Under the pieces are notes generated by a model that had not been told where the DNA came from, searched no databases, and saw nothing but the letters and a program-made list of their open reading frames with translations. From NCBI GenBank assembly GCA_002366835.1, contig DFBZ01000121.1, positions 1 to 22,191 of the forward strand: a DNA stretch of 22,191 nt, in the 5' to 3' direction. The translations under genes and the position numbers were made by a program. Source of the DNA: Gammaproteobacteria bacterium UBA3067. Its GTDB lineage: Bacteria; Pseudomonadota; Gammaproteobacteria; Pseudomonadales; UBA3067. This document shows, in pieces, positions 1-7,380 of the stretch (its first letter is position 1; each line of letters opens with the position of its first letter).

Positions 1-2
1 TA

Positions 3-911
3 GTGCTCGTGCATCAAAATGCCATCTTTCAAAGCCCGGGTGCAGATATAAACTTGAGCGGCACTAATGATTTCTCACGTCTTGAAATTATTTCAGCAAA
101 CTCCGCTAGCGTGAACGACATTAATACCTTGCTGATAGAAAACAGCCAAACCAATGTGGGCATGAATATTTCAGCAAACGGATTGCAAGTAAGCAATGTG
201 AGTGCAGGCGCTTTATTAAACCTGGATGCGGGCAGTGGTAGTTTGGCTGGCAGTGGATTAGTAGCACCTAGTATTGAACTACGTGCCACAAGGGGTGTCG
301 GCAGTGGGCAATCTCCCGTAATAACTCGAACAGACACCTTATTTGCGGAAAATGGCACAGGTCAAATCAATATAAATAATACTGGCGTTGTGACCTTAGA
401 GAGTTTAAAAAATATCGGTGATATTACCTTCAATAATGATGCCGATATTTATTTAAAACCCGGCAGCGTCGATGCTGGGTTTAACAACGGCACCTTATTT
501 CTAAAAAACGAAACAGGTAGTTTTTTAGGCTCGGGTGAGGCTAACCCCAATAACCCGGATATTACCGCTTACGCTGGTATATTTTTTGGTTTACAGGGCA
601 CCTTCGGCACCATTAATCGACCGCTTGTTCTCAATATTCAGGAATCGGTATTGATTAATGCCCGTTCCAGTTTAAGCCCGATTTTTTACCCCAACCAGCC
701 CCGCAGCATAGATGACAGGTCCGTGTTTCAGTTCAATTCCTTTGAGGCTCTTAGCTCAGTATCGGGTGACCAATTGGTGGAGGTGGAAACCCTGGCGGAA
801 ATTAATCCGGCTATTTTTACCGATGTACGCAATTATGCCAGCACTGAAATTGCTATCCGTATGCCGAGAGATCAGCTTTATGAGGATGAGCTTGAGGAGT
901 ACGAAGAATAA
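3..911 (+). CDS. TpsA-type two-partner-secretion exoprotein, C-terminal part (5' end outside window)
   Basis: The reading frame is open to the left edge, so only the last ~300 residues are seen. The protein is rich in Asn, Ser, Gly and Thr, with short alternating hydrophobic stretches (for example 'DINLSG', 'GQININNTGVVTLESL') that fit the beta-helix of filamentous-haemagglutinin-like exoproteins. No cysteine is visible. The tail turns acidic and ends 'DELEEYEE'. The next gene, 50 bases downstream on the same strand, encodes a TpsB-type transporter, which supports the reading as the secreted TpsA partner. The conserved TPS secretion domain would be in the missing N-terminal part, so the family call rests on composition and context. 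The cargo activity (adhesin, haemolysin or other) cannot be told. Confidence 0.72.
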   Translation: MLVHQNAIFQSPGADINLSGTNDFSRLEIISANSASVNDINTLLIENSQTNVGMNISANGLQVSNVSAGALLNLDAGSGSLAGSGLVAPSIELRATRGVGSGQSPVITRTDTLFAENGTGQININNTGVVTLESLKNIGDITFNNDADIYLKPGSVDAGFNNGTLFLKNETGSFLGSGEANPNNPDITAYAGIFFGLQGTFGTINRPLVLNIQESVLINARSSLSPIFYPNQPRSIDDRSVFQFNSFEALSSVSGDQLVEVETLAEINPAIFTDVRNYASTEIAIRMPRDQLYEDELEEYEE

Positions 912-961
912 TTCTCGCCTCTTATTTATCGCCTTTGTCTATAAAAACCTGGATTGCCTCA

Positions 962-2860
962 ATGCGCTTACTTGAAAAATTTTATTGCACTTTATGCTTA
1001 GCGCTAATCGCTGTTCCATTGTCGAGTTATGCCGGGTTTCTCGATATGCCTGAAATTATCGAGGTGCCGGAGCTGGAGTCTAAGTCTATGTTGCGGGATA
1101 TGGATATTCCCACAGTGCGAGAACGAAACCCTGATCCTCAATCTGGCGCACGCTTGGCTATTAGCGAATTTCGCCTACAGGGGATGGTGGAGTTTCCCGA
1201 GCTGGGTATTACCCTGCAAGAGGTAAGCCGCATGGTAGAGAATATTCGCTTTGATATGATGGAAGAAGAAAAGCTATTGGAATCTGGTTTTACGCTGGAA
1301 GAACTCGCTGCTTTATCAAAACTTCTGGGTGAAATCGAAGACGAAACAATCGAGCGGCATGTTACTACGCTGGAGGTTCAGCGTTTGGTTTGGCTTGTAA
1401 GAGAGCAGCGGCTAAAACGTGGCATTACCCTGGGCATGATCGAAGCCATTGCCGATAAAATAACGCGTTACTATCGTGAGCGGGGTTTTATTCTTGCGAA
1501 GGCATATATACCAGAGCAGCGGGTGCGAGATGGTATTGTTTCTCTCACCTTGTTGTTGGGCGAGTTGAGTGAAGTAGAAGTGAGTAATAATACTCTCTAC
1601 AGCGAAAAGAGAATTAGTTCAGTATTTAAACCCTTGATGGGAAAACCAGTATTAAGTAGTCAAATTGAAGAAGCCCTTTTTCTTATTAATGATTTTCCTG
1701 GGTTTAATGTTCAGGGTTTTTTTGAATCGGGAAAGCAGGTGGGCGATACCAAACTCAATGTGAATGCACGTTCAGAAAAGCGTTATGATGTAAATCTACG
1801 CTTGGATAATCATGGGTCGGAACAAACGGGTGAGCACCGTTTTTATGCCGAGGGGCTGATTCATAACCCTTTGGGCTTGGCGGACCAATTACGTATTGCG
1901 GGTTTGTATGCCTTTGATCCGAGTAATACTCTTTATGGGCAGCTGCGTTACGGTTTAAATCTGTTTAGCCCACGCTTTCGTTTGGAGGTTGGTGCTTCAA
2001 ATAATGAGTTTGTTCTGGGGCCAGGAAATTCCGAGTCTGTTGATACACTTCAAATTGAAGGTGAAACGTTTTTACAGGATGTCACCGCGACTTATAAATT
2101 AGTACGTAGCCGGAAGAAAAATTATTCTTTGTTGCTATCCCAGGAGGAAATTGCCTCAGAAATCAGGTTAGGCATATTTCCAACCGCCGGAAATATAGGG
2201 CTGGATGATGAGATTAGTAATACCCACCTCAGCTTCCATTTTGATGTGTTGCAAGAAGCCAGAAGAATACTGCACCAAGGTTCGGTGAAAGTAACGTCAG
2301 GAGAATTTTTACTCGGTGCCGAAGCAGGGCAAGATGAAAGTTTCTGGAGCGTTTCTGGCGACTATACCTTTCTGACTTTTTGGCAGCCACCTTTTGTGGA
2401 AAATAGTACACGCCTGATTGCGCGATCTCAGATGCAGGTGTCGGGTTCAGCGCTTTCTTCCATTAGTCAGTTTTCATTGGGAGGGCCGACTCAGGCAAGG
2501 GGCTTTCCTGTTAGCCAGTTTTCGGGAGACGATGGAGTTGTTTTGGGGCTGGATTGGCTTTTAAATCCACCGAAATTCGCCAATTATAATATTGGTAACG
2601 TGAACCTTAGGGATGTGCTTGGTCCCTTCATTTTTGCAGATGCTGCCTATGGCGTTTCGAAAAGTCTAACAGATGACGTGAGCGATTCTACGGCGAAGCT
2701 GGCAGATGTTGGTGCTGGCGTGCAGCTTTCCTACGGAAAATTTAAAGGTAATATCCTGCTTGCTCTGCCTGTTTACAGCGACTTCTCTTCTTCCGAATTA
2801 AATGATTCAGTAGAGGATAGCCCCCGCTTGGTATTTGATGTGCAGCACAGCTTTAGGTAG
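962..2860 (+). CDS. TpsB / ShlB-FhaC-HecB family outer-membrane transporter
   Basis: Predicted 632-residue outer-membrane pore that would export the preceding TpsA protein. The ATG at 962 is preferred over the upstream TTG at 935 because it gives a clean signal peptide (MRLLEKF, a hydrophobic core, then SSYA before Gly). POTRA material follows, with the typical 'ITRYYRERGFILAKAYIPEQ' stretch near residues 167-186. The barrel begins near 'RLDNHGSEQTGEHRFYAEG' and contains 'NPLGLADQLRIAG', characteristic of this family. The L6-hairpin motif is seen as 'QARGFPVSQFSGDDG', in place of the usual VRGY. The C-terminus is 'FDVQHSFR', an aromatic end with one extra Arg. The first POTRA looks expanded by about 60 helical residues. 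It probably forms an operon with the gene upstream. Confidence 0.9.
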   Translation: MRLLEKFYCTLCLALIAVPLSSYAGFLDMPEIIEVPELESKSMLRDMDIPTVRERNPDPQSGARLAISEFRLQGMVEFPELGITLQEVSRMVENIRFDMMEEEKLLESGFTLEELAALSKLLGEIEDETIERHVTTLEVQRLVWLVREQRLKRGITLGMIEAIADKITRYYRERGFILAKAYIPEQRVRDGIVSLTLLLGELSEVEVSNNTLYSEKRISSVFKPLMGKPVLSSQIEEALFLINDFPGFNVQGFFESGKQVGDTKLNVNARSEKRYDVNLRLDNHGSEQTGEHRFYAEGLIHNPLGLADQLRIAGLYAFDPSNTLYGQLRYGLNLFSPRFRLEVGASNNEFVLGPGNSESVDTLQIEGETFLQDVTATYKLVRSRKKNYSLLLSQEEIASEIRLGIFPTAGNIGLDDEISNTHLSFHFDVLQEARRILHQGSVKVTSGEFLLGAEAGQDESFWSVSGDYTFLTFWQPPFVENSTRLIARSQMQVSGSALSSISQFSLGGPTQARGFPVSQFSGDDGVVLGLDWLLNPPKFANYNIGNVNLRDVLGPFIFADAAYGVSKSLTDDVSDSTAKLADVGAGVQLSYGKFKGNILLALPVYSDFSSSELNDSVEDSPRLVFDVQHSFR

Positions 2861-2914
2861 GTGGCCGCTTTGCCCTAAATTGTTTATGGGCGACAGGATG
2901 ACGCCTGAGATGAA

Positions 2915-2943
2915 TTACTTGCTCTATTCGACCATGTTATAAA
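2915..2943 (+). promoter_or_regulatory. Candidate sigma-70 promoter for the flavin monooxygenase
   Basis: TTACTT (2915-2920), a 17-base spacer and TATAAA (2938-2943). The -10 is close to consensus and the -35 is weak. It lies in the 178-base gap between tpsB and the monooxygenase, about 95 bases before that start codon. Between the two is a 12-codon ORF (ATG at 2964) behind an AAGG. Confidence 0.4.
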
Positions 2944-3038
2944 TTGGCAAGGAAAATAATAAAATGATGGCAAGCCTGTTTAAGTCAGAGCGAAGGTCTT
3001 AATCAGCGCTTCCTTAGAATAAAAACAGGGATGAGTGT

Positions 3039-4451
3039 ATGAAAAACCACAAGGCTTGTATTATCGGCGCTGGCTCCAGCGGTATCACCACCGCACGGAT
3101 GTTGCAGAAAAATAATATACCCTTTGATTGGTATGAAATGAGCGACAATATCGGCGGAAATTGGTATTACAAAAATCCCAATGGTATGTCGTCCTGCTAC
3201 CAATCCCTTCATATCGACACCTCCAAGACCGTTCTTCAATTCGATGAATTCCCCTTGCCGGAAGACGCGCCGGACTATTTACACCATAGTGATATCTACA
3301 CCTACCTGAATCAATATGTAGACTTTTGCGGACTCAGGGAGCGCATTACATTTAATGCCGAAGTCGTGGTCGCTGAATTAACGGAGGAAAAAATCTGGCG
3401 TGTCGAGTTGGGCGATGAAGAAAATCATTATTATGACATGTTGTTTGTCTGTAACGGGCACCACTGGTCGCCACGCTGGCCCAGCCCCGCATTCAGTGGG
3501 AGTTTTGATGGCATTGAAATGCATTCCCATGATTATTTAACACCGTTTGAACCTCATGATATGCGCGATAAAAATGTTGTTGTGGTGGGGGTGGGAAATA
3601 GTGCCATGGATATTGCGTCGGAATTGAGCCAACGTTCTATCGCGAAAAATCTATGGGTATCAACGCGCCGTGGTGTTTATATTTTTCCTAAATACATACT
3701 AGGTAAACCCGCCGATAAATTCACGGCTTTGAGTCCGGGTTGGCTGCCTGGCCCCATTCAGCGTTTTTTAATGGATGTGTCAGCCCCTCTGACGGTAGGT
3801 AAAATGGAGAAATTTGGCCTTCCAAAACCTGATTTTCGGCCATCCCAGTGCCACGCCACTGTTTCTGGTGAATTCCTCCTTCGGGCGGGTGGAGGAGATG
3901 TTAAAATCAAACCCACCATTAAATCCTTCGAAGGCGATCACGTCCATTTCGTGGATGATAGCGTAGAGAAGGTAGACCTTGTTATTTATGCTACTGGCTA
4001 CAACGTAGAGTTTCCGTTTTTGGATAAGGCATTGGTGAATGTTGAAGATAACCAATTGCCGTTGTTTAAGCGCATATTTATTCCAGAGTACCCTAACTTA
4101 TTTATTATCGGTTTGGCGCAGGTATTACCGGCCTTGATGCCTTTCCCGCGCGAACAGCTCAAGTTGGTGGAGGCGTATTTGCAAGGGTGCTACACCTTGC
4201 CTTCGGTAGATGAAATGCATCGCATCACCTTGCGTGACCAAAAGCGTTATACCGGACACTTTTATAAAGCCGCGCGTCATACCATGCAGGTGGATTCGAT
4301 TAAATATGCTTATGAAATGAAAAAAGAATTAAAAGAAGGTTATAAGCGCGCGCAACAAAATGCTTTTGCAGACCCATTTCCCGCCATTGCCGAAATTTTT
4401 GAAAGCAGTGGCGATGCCGTAAAGGAGGTTTTGGAGAGGGTTAGTGAATAA
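3039..4451 (+). CDS. Flavin-containing monooxygenase (class B, FMO-like)
   Basis: 470-residue flavoprotein expected to use FAD, NADPH and O2 to oxygenate an N- or S-containing or ketone substrate. The FAD dinucleotide fold is at residues 10-15 (GAGSSG), followed by an acidic residue at the end of the second strand (WYEMSD). The FMO fingerprint FxGxxxHxxxY is present as FDGIEMHSHDY (156-166). The NADPH-binding loop GVGNSA is at 184-189, and the late ATGY motif is at 318-321. Length is typical of bacterial FMOs. The ATG at 3039 is preceded by CAGGGATGAG as a ribosome-binding region. It stands alone, convergent with greB, so context does not reveal the substrate. Baeyer-Villiger activity is possible, but the fingerprint has H-x3-Y as in FMOs, not the longer BVMO signature. 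Confidence 0.88.
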   Translation: MKNHKACIIGAGSSGITTARMLQKNNIPFDWYEMSDNIGGNWYYKNPNGMSSCYQSLHIDTSKTVLQFDEFPLPEDAPDYLHHSDIYTYLNQYVDFCGLRERITFNAEVVVAELTEEKIWRVELGDEENHYYDMLFVCNGHHWSPRWPSPAFSGSFDGIEMHSHDYLTPFEPHDMRDKNVVVVGVGNSAMDIASELSQRSIAKNLWVSTRRGVYIFPKYILGKPADKFTALSPGWLPGPIQRFLMDVSAPLTVGKMEKFGLPKPDFRPSQCHATVSGEFLLRAGGGDVKIKPTIKSFEGDHVHFVDDSVEKVDLVIYATGYNVEFPFLDKALVNVEDNQLPLFKRIFIPEYPNLFIIGLAQVLPALMPFPREQLKLVEAYLQGCYTLPSVDEMHRITLRDQKRYTGHFYKAARHTMQVDSIKYAYEMKKELKEGYKRAQQNAFADPFPAIAEIFESSGDAVKEVLERVSE

Positions 4452-4474
4452 GTGAGAAAATTTTGCTTTAGGCG

Positions 4475-4978
4475 CTATTCACTATTTTGATAGTAAACCT
4501 TCAGGATATAAAAAATTTGTACACCGCTGGGGAGGGTGATTTCCACTTCATCCTCCTCAAATTTTTTCAGTAGTGCCCGCGCCATAGGTGAATCAATACT
4601 GATATATTCTTTTTTTTGATCAAACTCATCGGGGCCCACTATCCGATAGTTATGTTCAACTTCTTTTTCATCTTCCAGAGTCACCCATGCGCCAAAAAAA
4701 ATCTGTTTTGGGTTGCTGGGCGTAGTTTCAACCACCTTGAGTGCGGGGATGCGTTTTTGTAGGTAGCGTATTCGGCGGTCGATCTCCCGAAGTTCTTTTT
4801 TTCGGTAAATGTATTCTGCATTTTCTGAACGATCACCTTCCGCCGCCGCTTCGGATAAGGCCTGCACCACACCTCGACGTCGTTTCCACAAGGCTTTTTC
4901 TTCACTCAATAACATTTGGTAGCCCTCGGGAGTGATGTAGGGGGCTTTGGGTGGAGCGGGTGGTCGGTAACGTCCCAT
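4475..4978 (-). CDS. greB: Transcription elongation factor GreB
   Basis: 167-residue cleavage factor that enters the RNA polymerase secondary channel and rescues backtracked complexes by stimulating transcript cleavage. The N-terminal coiled coil carries the tip motif 'AEGDRSENAEY', with the acidic pair at about D49 and E52. The C-terminal FKBP-like domain has 'FFGAWVTLEDE', 'RIVGPDEFD' and the GreA/GreB signature 'ISIDSPMARALLKK'. The N-terminal extension 'MGRYRPPAPPKAPYITPEG' is longer than in E. coli but is of the type I recall from pseudomonads. The many basic residues in the coiled coil (WKRRR, YRKKELREIDRR) favour GreB over GreA. It is convergent with the monooxygenase and divergent from the MAPEG-like gene. 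No clear ribosome-binding site is seen before the ATG. Confidence 0.93.
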   Translation of the reverse strand: MGRYRPPAPPKAPYITPEGYQMLLSEEKALWKRRRGVVQALSEAAAEGDRSENAEYIYRKKELREIDRRIRYLQKRIPALKVVETTPSNPKQIFFGAWVTLEDEKEVEHNYRIVGPDEFDQKKEYISIDSPMARALLKKFEEDEVEITLPSGVQIFYILKVYYQNSE

Positions 4979-5037
4979 TGAGGGGCTGTATCCTTTATGG
5001 TTGTTGGTTGGCGGTGAGGTTTATTGTGTGTGGCTGG

Positions 5038-5065
5038 AGTATAATTGCGCGTGGACAAAAATCAA
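5038..5065 (-). promoter_or_regulatory. Candidate sigma-70 promoter of greB
   Basis: Read on the minus strand: TTGATT (5065-5060), 16-base spacer, TATACT (5043-5038), giving a start near 5030 and a leader of about 50 bases before greB. The same AT-rich core reads TATAAT (5040-5045) on the plus strand, so it could also serve the divergent MAPEG-like gene, but no good -35 is seen in that direction. Confidence 0.5.
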
Positions 5066-5089
5066 TGATTTAAAAAATAGGAGTTTGTG

Positions 5090-5485
5090 ATGACGATACC
5101 TTTTTGGTGTTTATTTGTGCTGATATTTTTCCCGTATGCCTTGTCTAGTTTAGGTGGCTATATTCGGATTAAAACCTTTGGAAAGTATGATAATAAACAG
5201 CCGCGCGCCCAAGCTGCTTTGCTTGATGGTGTTGGTGCGCGGGTGTATGCCGCGCAACAGAACCTGTGGGAATCTATCATTATTTTTTCAATGGCTGTTT
5301 TTGCAGCACATTTTTCGGGGGCGGATGTTGAAAAATCAGCGCTGGCGGCGATTGTTTTTATGGCAATGCGTATTATACATGCGGGCGCTTATGTGTTGAA
5401 TCAGGATATTGTTCGCTCTCTGGCTTTTTCTGTCGGTTATGGCTGTTGTATTTGGTTATTTGTGCTGGCGATTCAGGCTGCGTAA
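5090..5485 (+). CDS. MAPEG-family small integral membrane protein
   Basis: 131-residue protein with about four hydrophobic segments: 'PFWCLFVLIFFPYALSSLGGY', one beginning 'SIIIFSMAVFAAHF', one around 'ALAAIVFMAMRIIHAGAYVL', and a C-terminal one ending 'CCIWLFVLAIQAA'. The central 'RVYAAQQNLWESIIIFSMAV' resembles the conserved RAxxAhxNxxE region of MAPEG proteins (membrane-associated, eicosanoid and glutathione metabolism). Bacterial members mostly have no assigned function. AGGAG at 5079-5083 is 6 bases before the ATG at 5090, better spacing than for the GTG at 5087, so 5090 was chosen. It is flanked by greB (divergent) and a repeat-rich non-coding stretch. Confidence 0.75.
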   Translation: MTIPFWCLFVLIFFPYALSSLGGYIRIKTFGKYDNKQPRAQAALLDGVGARVYAAQQNLWESIIIFSMAVFAAHFSGADVEKSALAAIVFMAMRIIHAGAYVLNQDIVRSLAFSVGYGCCIWLFVLAIQAA

Positions 5486-5568
5486 ATTCAGAGGTTTTGT
5501 AAATCTGTTTTATACCGTAAGTTTCGTCGTTTATATTTTTAAGAGCAGACGATACATCACGGATGTCG

Positions 5569-5628
5569 CTACATGTAGGTAGGTTCGACTGCATGGGTGC
5601 AGGAGGTACGGTTCCATGGAAGGAACCG
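5569..5628. repeat. Structured, probably dispersed intergenic repeat
   Basis: Three palindromes follow each other: CTACATGTAG (5569-5578, perfect), CTGCA-TGGG-TGCAG (5589-5602) and CGGTTCC-ATGGAA-GGAACCG (5609-5628, 7-bp stem). The following text 'AGAGCCGAGTCAGGAGC' resembles intergenic repeats I remember from other gammaproteobacterial genomes. Only one copy is in this window, so its dispersed nature is an inference. Confidence 0.45.
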
Positions 5629-5810
5629 GTAGAGCCGAGTCAGGAGCAGAGGTCGAGAACAACGCATCGAGCAGTTGCCGAGAGCGAAGTGAAGCCCAGC
5701 AATATTTAGATACGCTTCGTTGCTTTAGCTTTGTTCTGATGATGAGTGGCTAAGGCGTTTAAGTTAAGTTTATTAGGAAATTAAATTTAGTGATAAACCC
5801 TAACGTCAGT

Positions 5811-5837
5811 GCTGGGTTTCACTTCATTCAATCCAGC
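5811..5837. repeat. Degenerate inverted repeat between converging genes
   Basis: GCTGGGTT (5811-5818) pairs with AATCCAGC (5830-5837) with a single G-T pair. The whole 'GCTGGGTTTCACTTCATTCA' segment looks like a decayed copy of the widespread repeat of the GTTGGGTTTCGC... type. It could also help end transcription, but neither strand has a proper T tract beside it. Confidence 0.4.
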
Positions 5838-5866
5838 CTACAGTATATAATAAGTTGTTTTGAGCC

Positions 5867-7306
5867 CTATAAGACTGGAGAAAGTAGCCTTGCAATGGGG
5901 CTGAGTATGCGGAAGTAAACAGGTTTAGAACACAGTTCTTTTTCTGTAATCAGGTGGCTGTGTTTAAAATCTTCTTTTAGCATATTTTCTGTTTTTTCCG
6001 CGAACTTTCGGTCGCTCACCAAAACACTTATTTCAAAATTTAAGCGAAAAGAACGGTTGGCAAAATTGGCAGTGCCAAGAAAGCTGATGTTTTTATCCAC
6101 CAGGATTATTTTCTGGTGCATAAATCCCGGTTCATAAAAATAAAATTGTATGCCGGTTTTAATCATCCAGTTTACATGAGCAAAAGTGCTGAGTTGATTT
6201 AATAAGTTATCAGGTGTTTCTGGAATTAATACCCTGACTTCAACGCCACGTAATATTGCCAGTTGCAGGGCTGAGCGCATGGTGACATCAGGGATAAAAT
6301 AGGGCGAAGCGATCCAAAGACGCTTTTGTGCTGAATTAATGAGGTGCAAAAATGAGAAGGTGCCTACTTCTAATGTGCTGACGGGGCCTGATGGCAAAAC
6401 CAGCAGTGAGTTTACGCTTTGTGTTGCGTCTTCTTTCTCGCTGGCTATAGGACGCCATTTTAGCTTTGGCAAAGTACGGGTGACGGCGATCCAGTCTTCG
6501 GTAAAAGCCAGTTGGATCACTTGAACACTTGGGCCTGTTAATTTTAGGTGGGTGTCTCGCCACACAGGAAATTTGGGTACGGCAGCAAGGTATTCATCCC
6601 CTATATTCAGCCCGCCGATATACGCTGTTTCCCCATCGGTTATAACAATTTTTCGATGGTTGCGGAAATTCATTTGAAATCGATTGCTTTTCAAAAAGCC
6701 GGTGGAATTAAATTCGTAAATGTTAATACCGACCTGCTTCATATCATCGACATAGTCATCATTTAATTCAAAGCTTCCCAGGCTGTCATAGAGAAAATAA
6801 ATATCCAGACCTTCTTTGGCGCGATCTATCAGGAGTTGTTTAATCTGCTGGCCGATATTGTCGTGGCGAACAATGTAGAACTGAATAATGATATATTTTT
6901 TGGCATTTTTTAGTGACTCCAGAATAGCGGGAAAGGCTTTCTGACCATCAATCAGCAGTTCGACACTATTGGAATTGGTAAATGGCAGGGGGGCAAGGTT
7001 TTCCAGTACTTGCAGTTGTTGTTCCTGATTGGTGAGCGGGTATTGGTAGGGTTGTATGGACTCTTTGAGTATTTGTGCGGTGTGGGTGATTTCGGCATCT
7101 ACATGCTGTCGTGCCTTGATGTATTTATCATAGGTACGGCGGCCGAAGAGCATGTAAAGGGGCAGGCTGAATAAAGGGAGGGTGATCAGGGCAATGGTCC
7201 ACGCCATAGCGCCTTGTGATGTGCGCGAGTGGAGGATGGCATCAACAATGGCGATAAAGGAGAATAAGTAAATTAAGACCAGTACAAGCTGGAGAAAAAT
7301 TTCCAT
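5867..7306 (-). CDS. cls: Cardiolipin synthase (phospholipase D family)
   Basis: 479-residue membrane enzyme that joins two phosphatidylglycerols into cardiolipin and glycerol. Two N-terminal transmembrane helices (residues about 4-22 and 33-54) are followed by two phospholipase-D domains. Each has an HKD motif: HRKIVITD (H217, K219, D224) and HQKIILVD (H397, K399, D404). The second is followed by 'GTANFANRSFRLNFE', typical of bacterial Cls. Length and the two-helix N-terminus match ClsA rather than the shorter ClsB or ClsC. A perfect TATAAT lies just upstream, in the tail of the acs terminator, so it is probably transcribed on its own. No strong ribosome-binding site is seen before the ATG. 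Confidence 0.93.
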   Translation of the reverse strand: MEIFLQLVLVLIYLFSFIAIVDAILHSRTSQGAMAWTIALITLPLFSLPLYMLFGRRTYDKYIKARQHVDAEITHTAQILKESIQPYQYPLTNQEQQLQVLENLAPLPFTNSNSVELLIDGQKAFPAILESLKNAKKYIIIQFYIVRHDNIGQQIKQLLIDRAKEGLDIYFLYDSLGSFELNDDYVDDMKQVGINIYEFNSTGFLKSNRFQMNFRNHRKIVITDGETAYIGGLNIGDEYLAAVPKFPVWRDTHLKLTGPSVQVIQLAFTEDWIAVTRTLPKLKWRPIASEKEDATQSVNSLLVLPSGPVSTLEVGTFSFLHLINSAQKRLWIASPYFIPDVTMRSALQLAILRGVEVRVLIPETPDNLLNQLSTFAHVNWMIKTGIQFYFYEPGFMHQKIILVDKNISFLGTANFANRSFRLNFEISVLVSDRKFAEKTENMLKEDFKHSHLITEKELCSKPVYFRILSPIARLLSPVL

Positions 7307-7330
7307 TTTCGCTCTGTTGAGGTGTTTTTT

Positions 7331-7372
7331 TGATTATAAAACAATAGCCCCTGAAATATTACAGAGGCTATT
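7331..7372 (-). terminator. Rho-independent terminator of acs
   Basis: AATAGCC (minus 7372-7366) pairs with GGCTATT (7349-7343), with a further CTG/CAG match inside, followed on the minus strand by TGTTTTATAATC. It starts 9 bases past the acs stop codon. Confidence 0.75.
7333..7338 (-). promoter_or_regulatory. Candidate -10 box for cls
   Basis: TATAAT on the minus strand, 27 bases before the cls start codon. No convincing -35 hexamer sits at the right distance; the upstream bases belong to the acs terminator hairpin. Confidence 0.35.
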
Positions 7373-7380
7373 TTGCGAGC

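Larger units (their letters stand above)
5486..5866. other. Gene-free interval with clustered palindromes
   Basis: This 381-base gap separates two converging genes. No ORF with a plausible ribosome-binding site and no tRNA-like fold was seen. It holds a dense cluster of short palindromes at 5569-5628 and a second degenerate inverted repeat at 5811-5837. The part between (about 5640-5790) is unremarkable. Confidence 0.6.

Noticed and set aside
935..961. TTG start adding nine residues to the TpsB protein.
   Set aside because: The ATG at 962 gives a proper signal peptide; the extension would place polar residues and a Trp before it, and has no ribosome-binding site.
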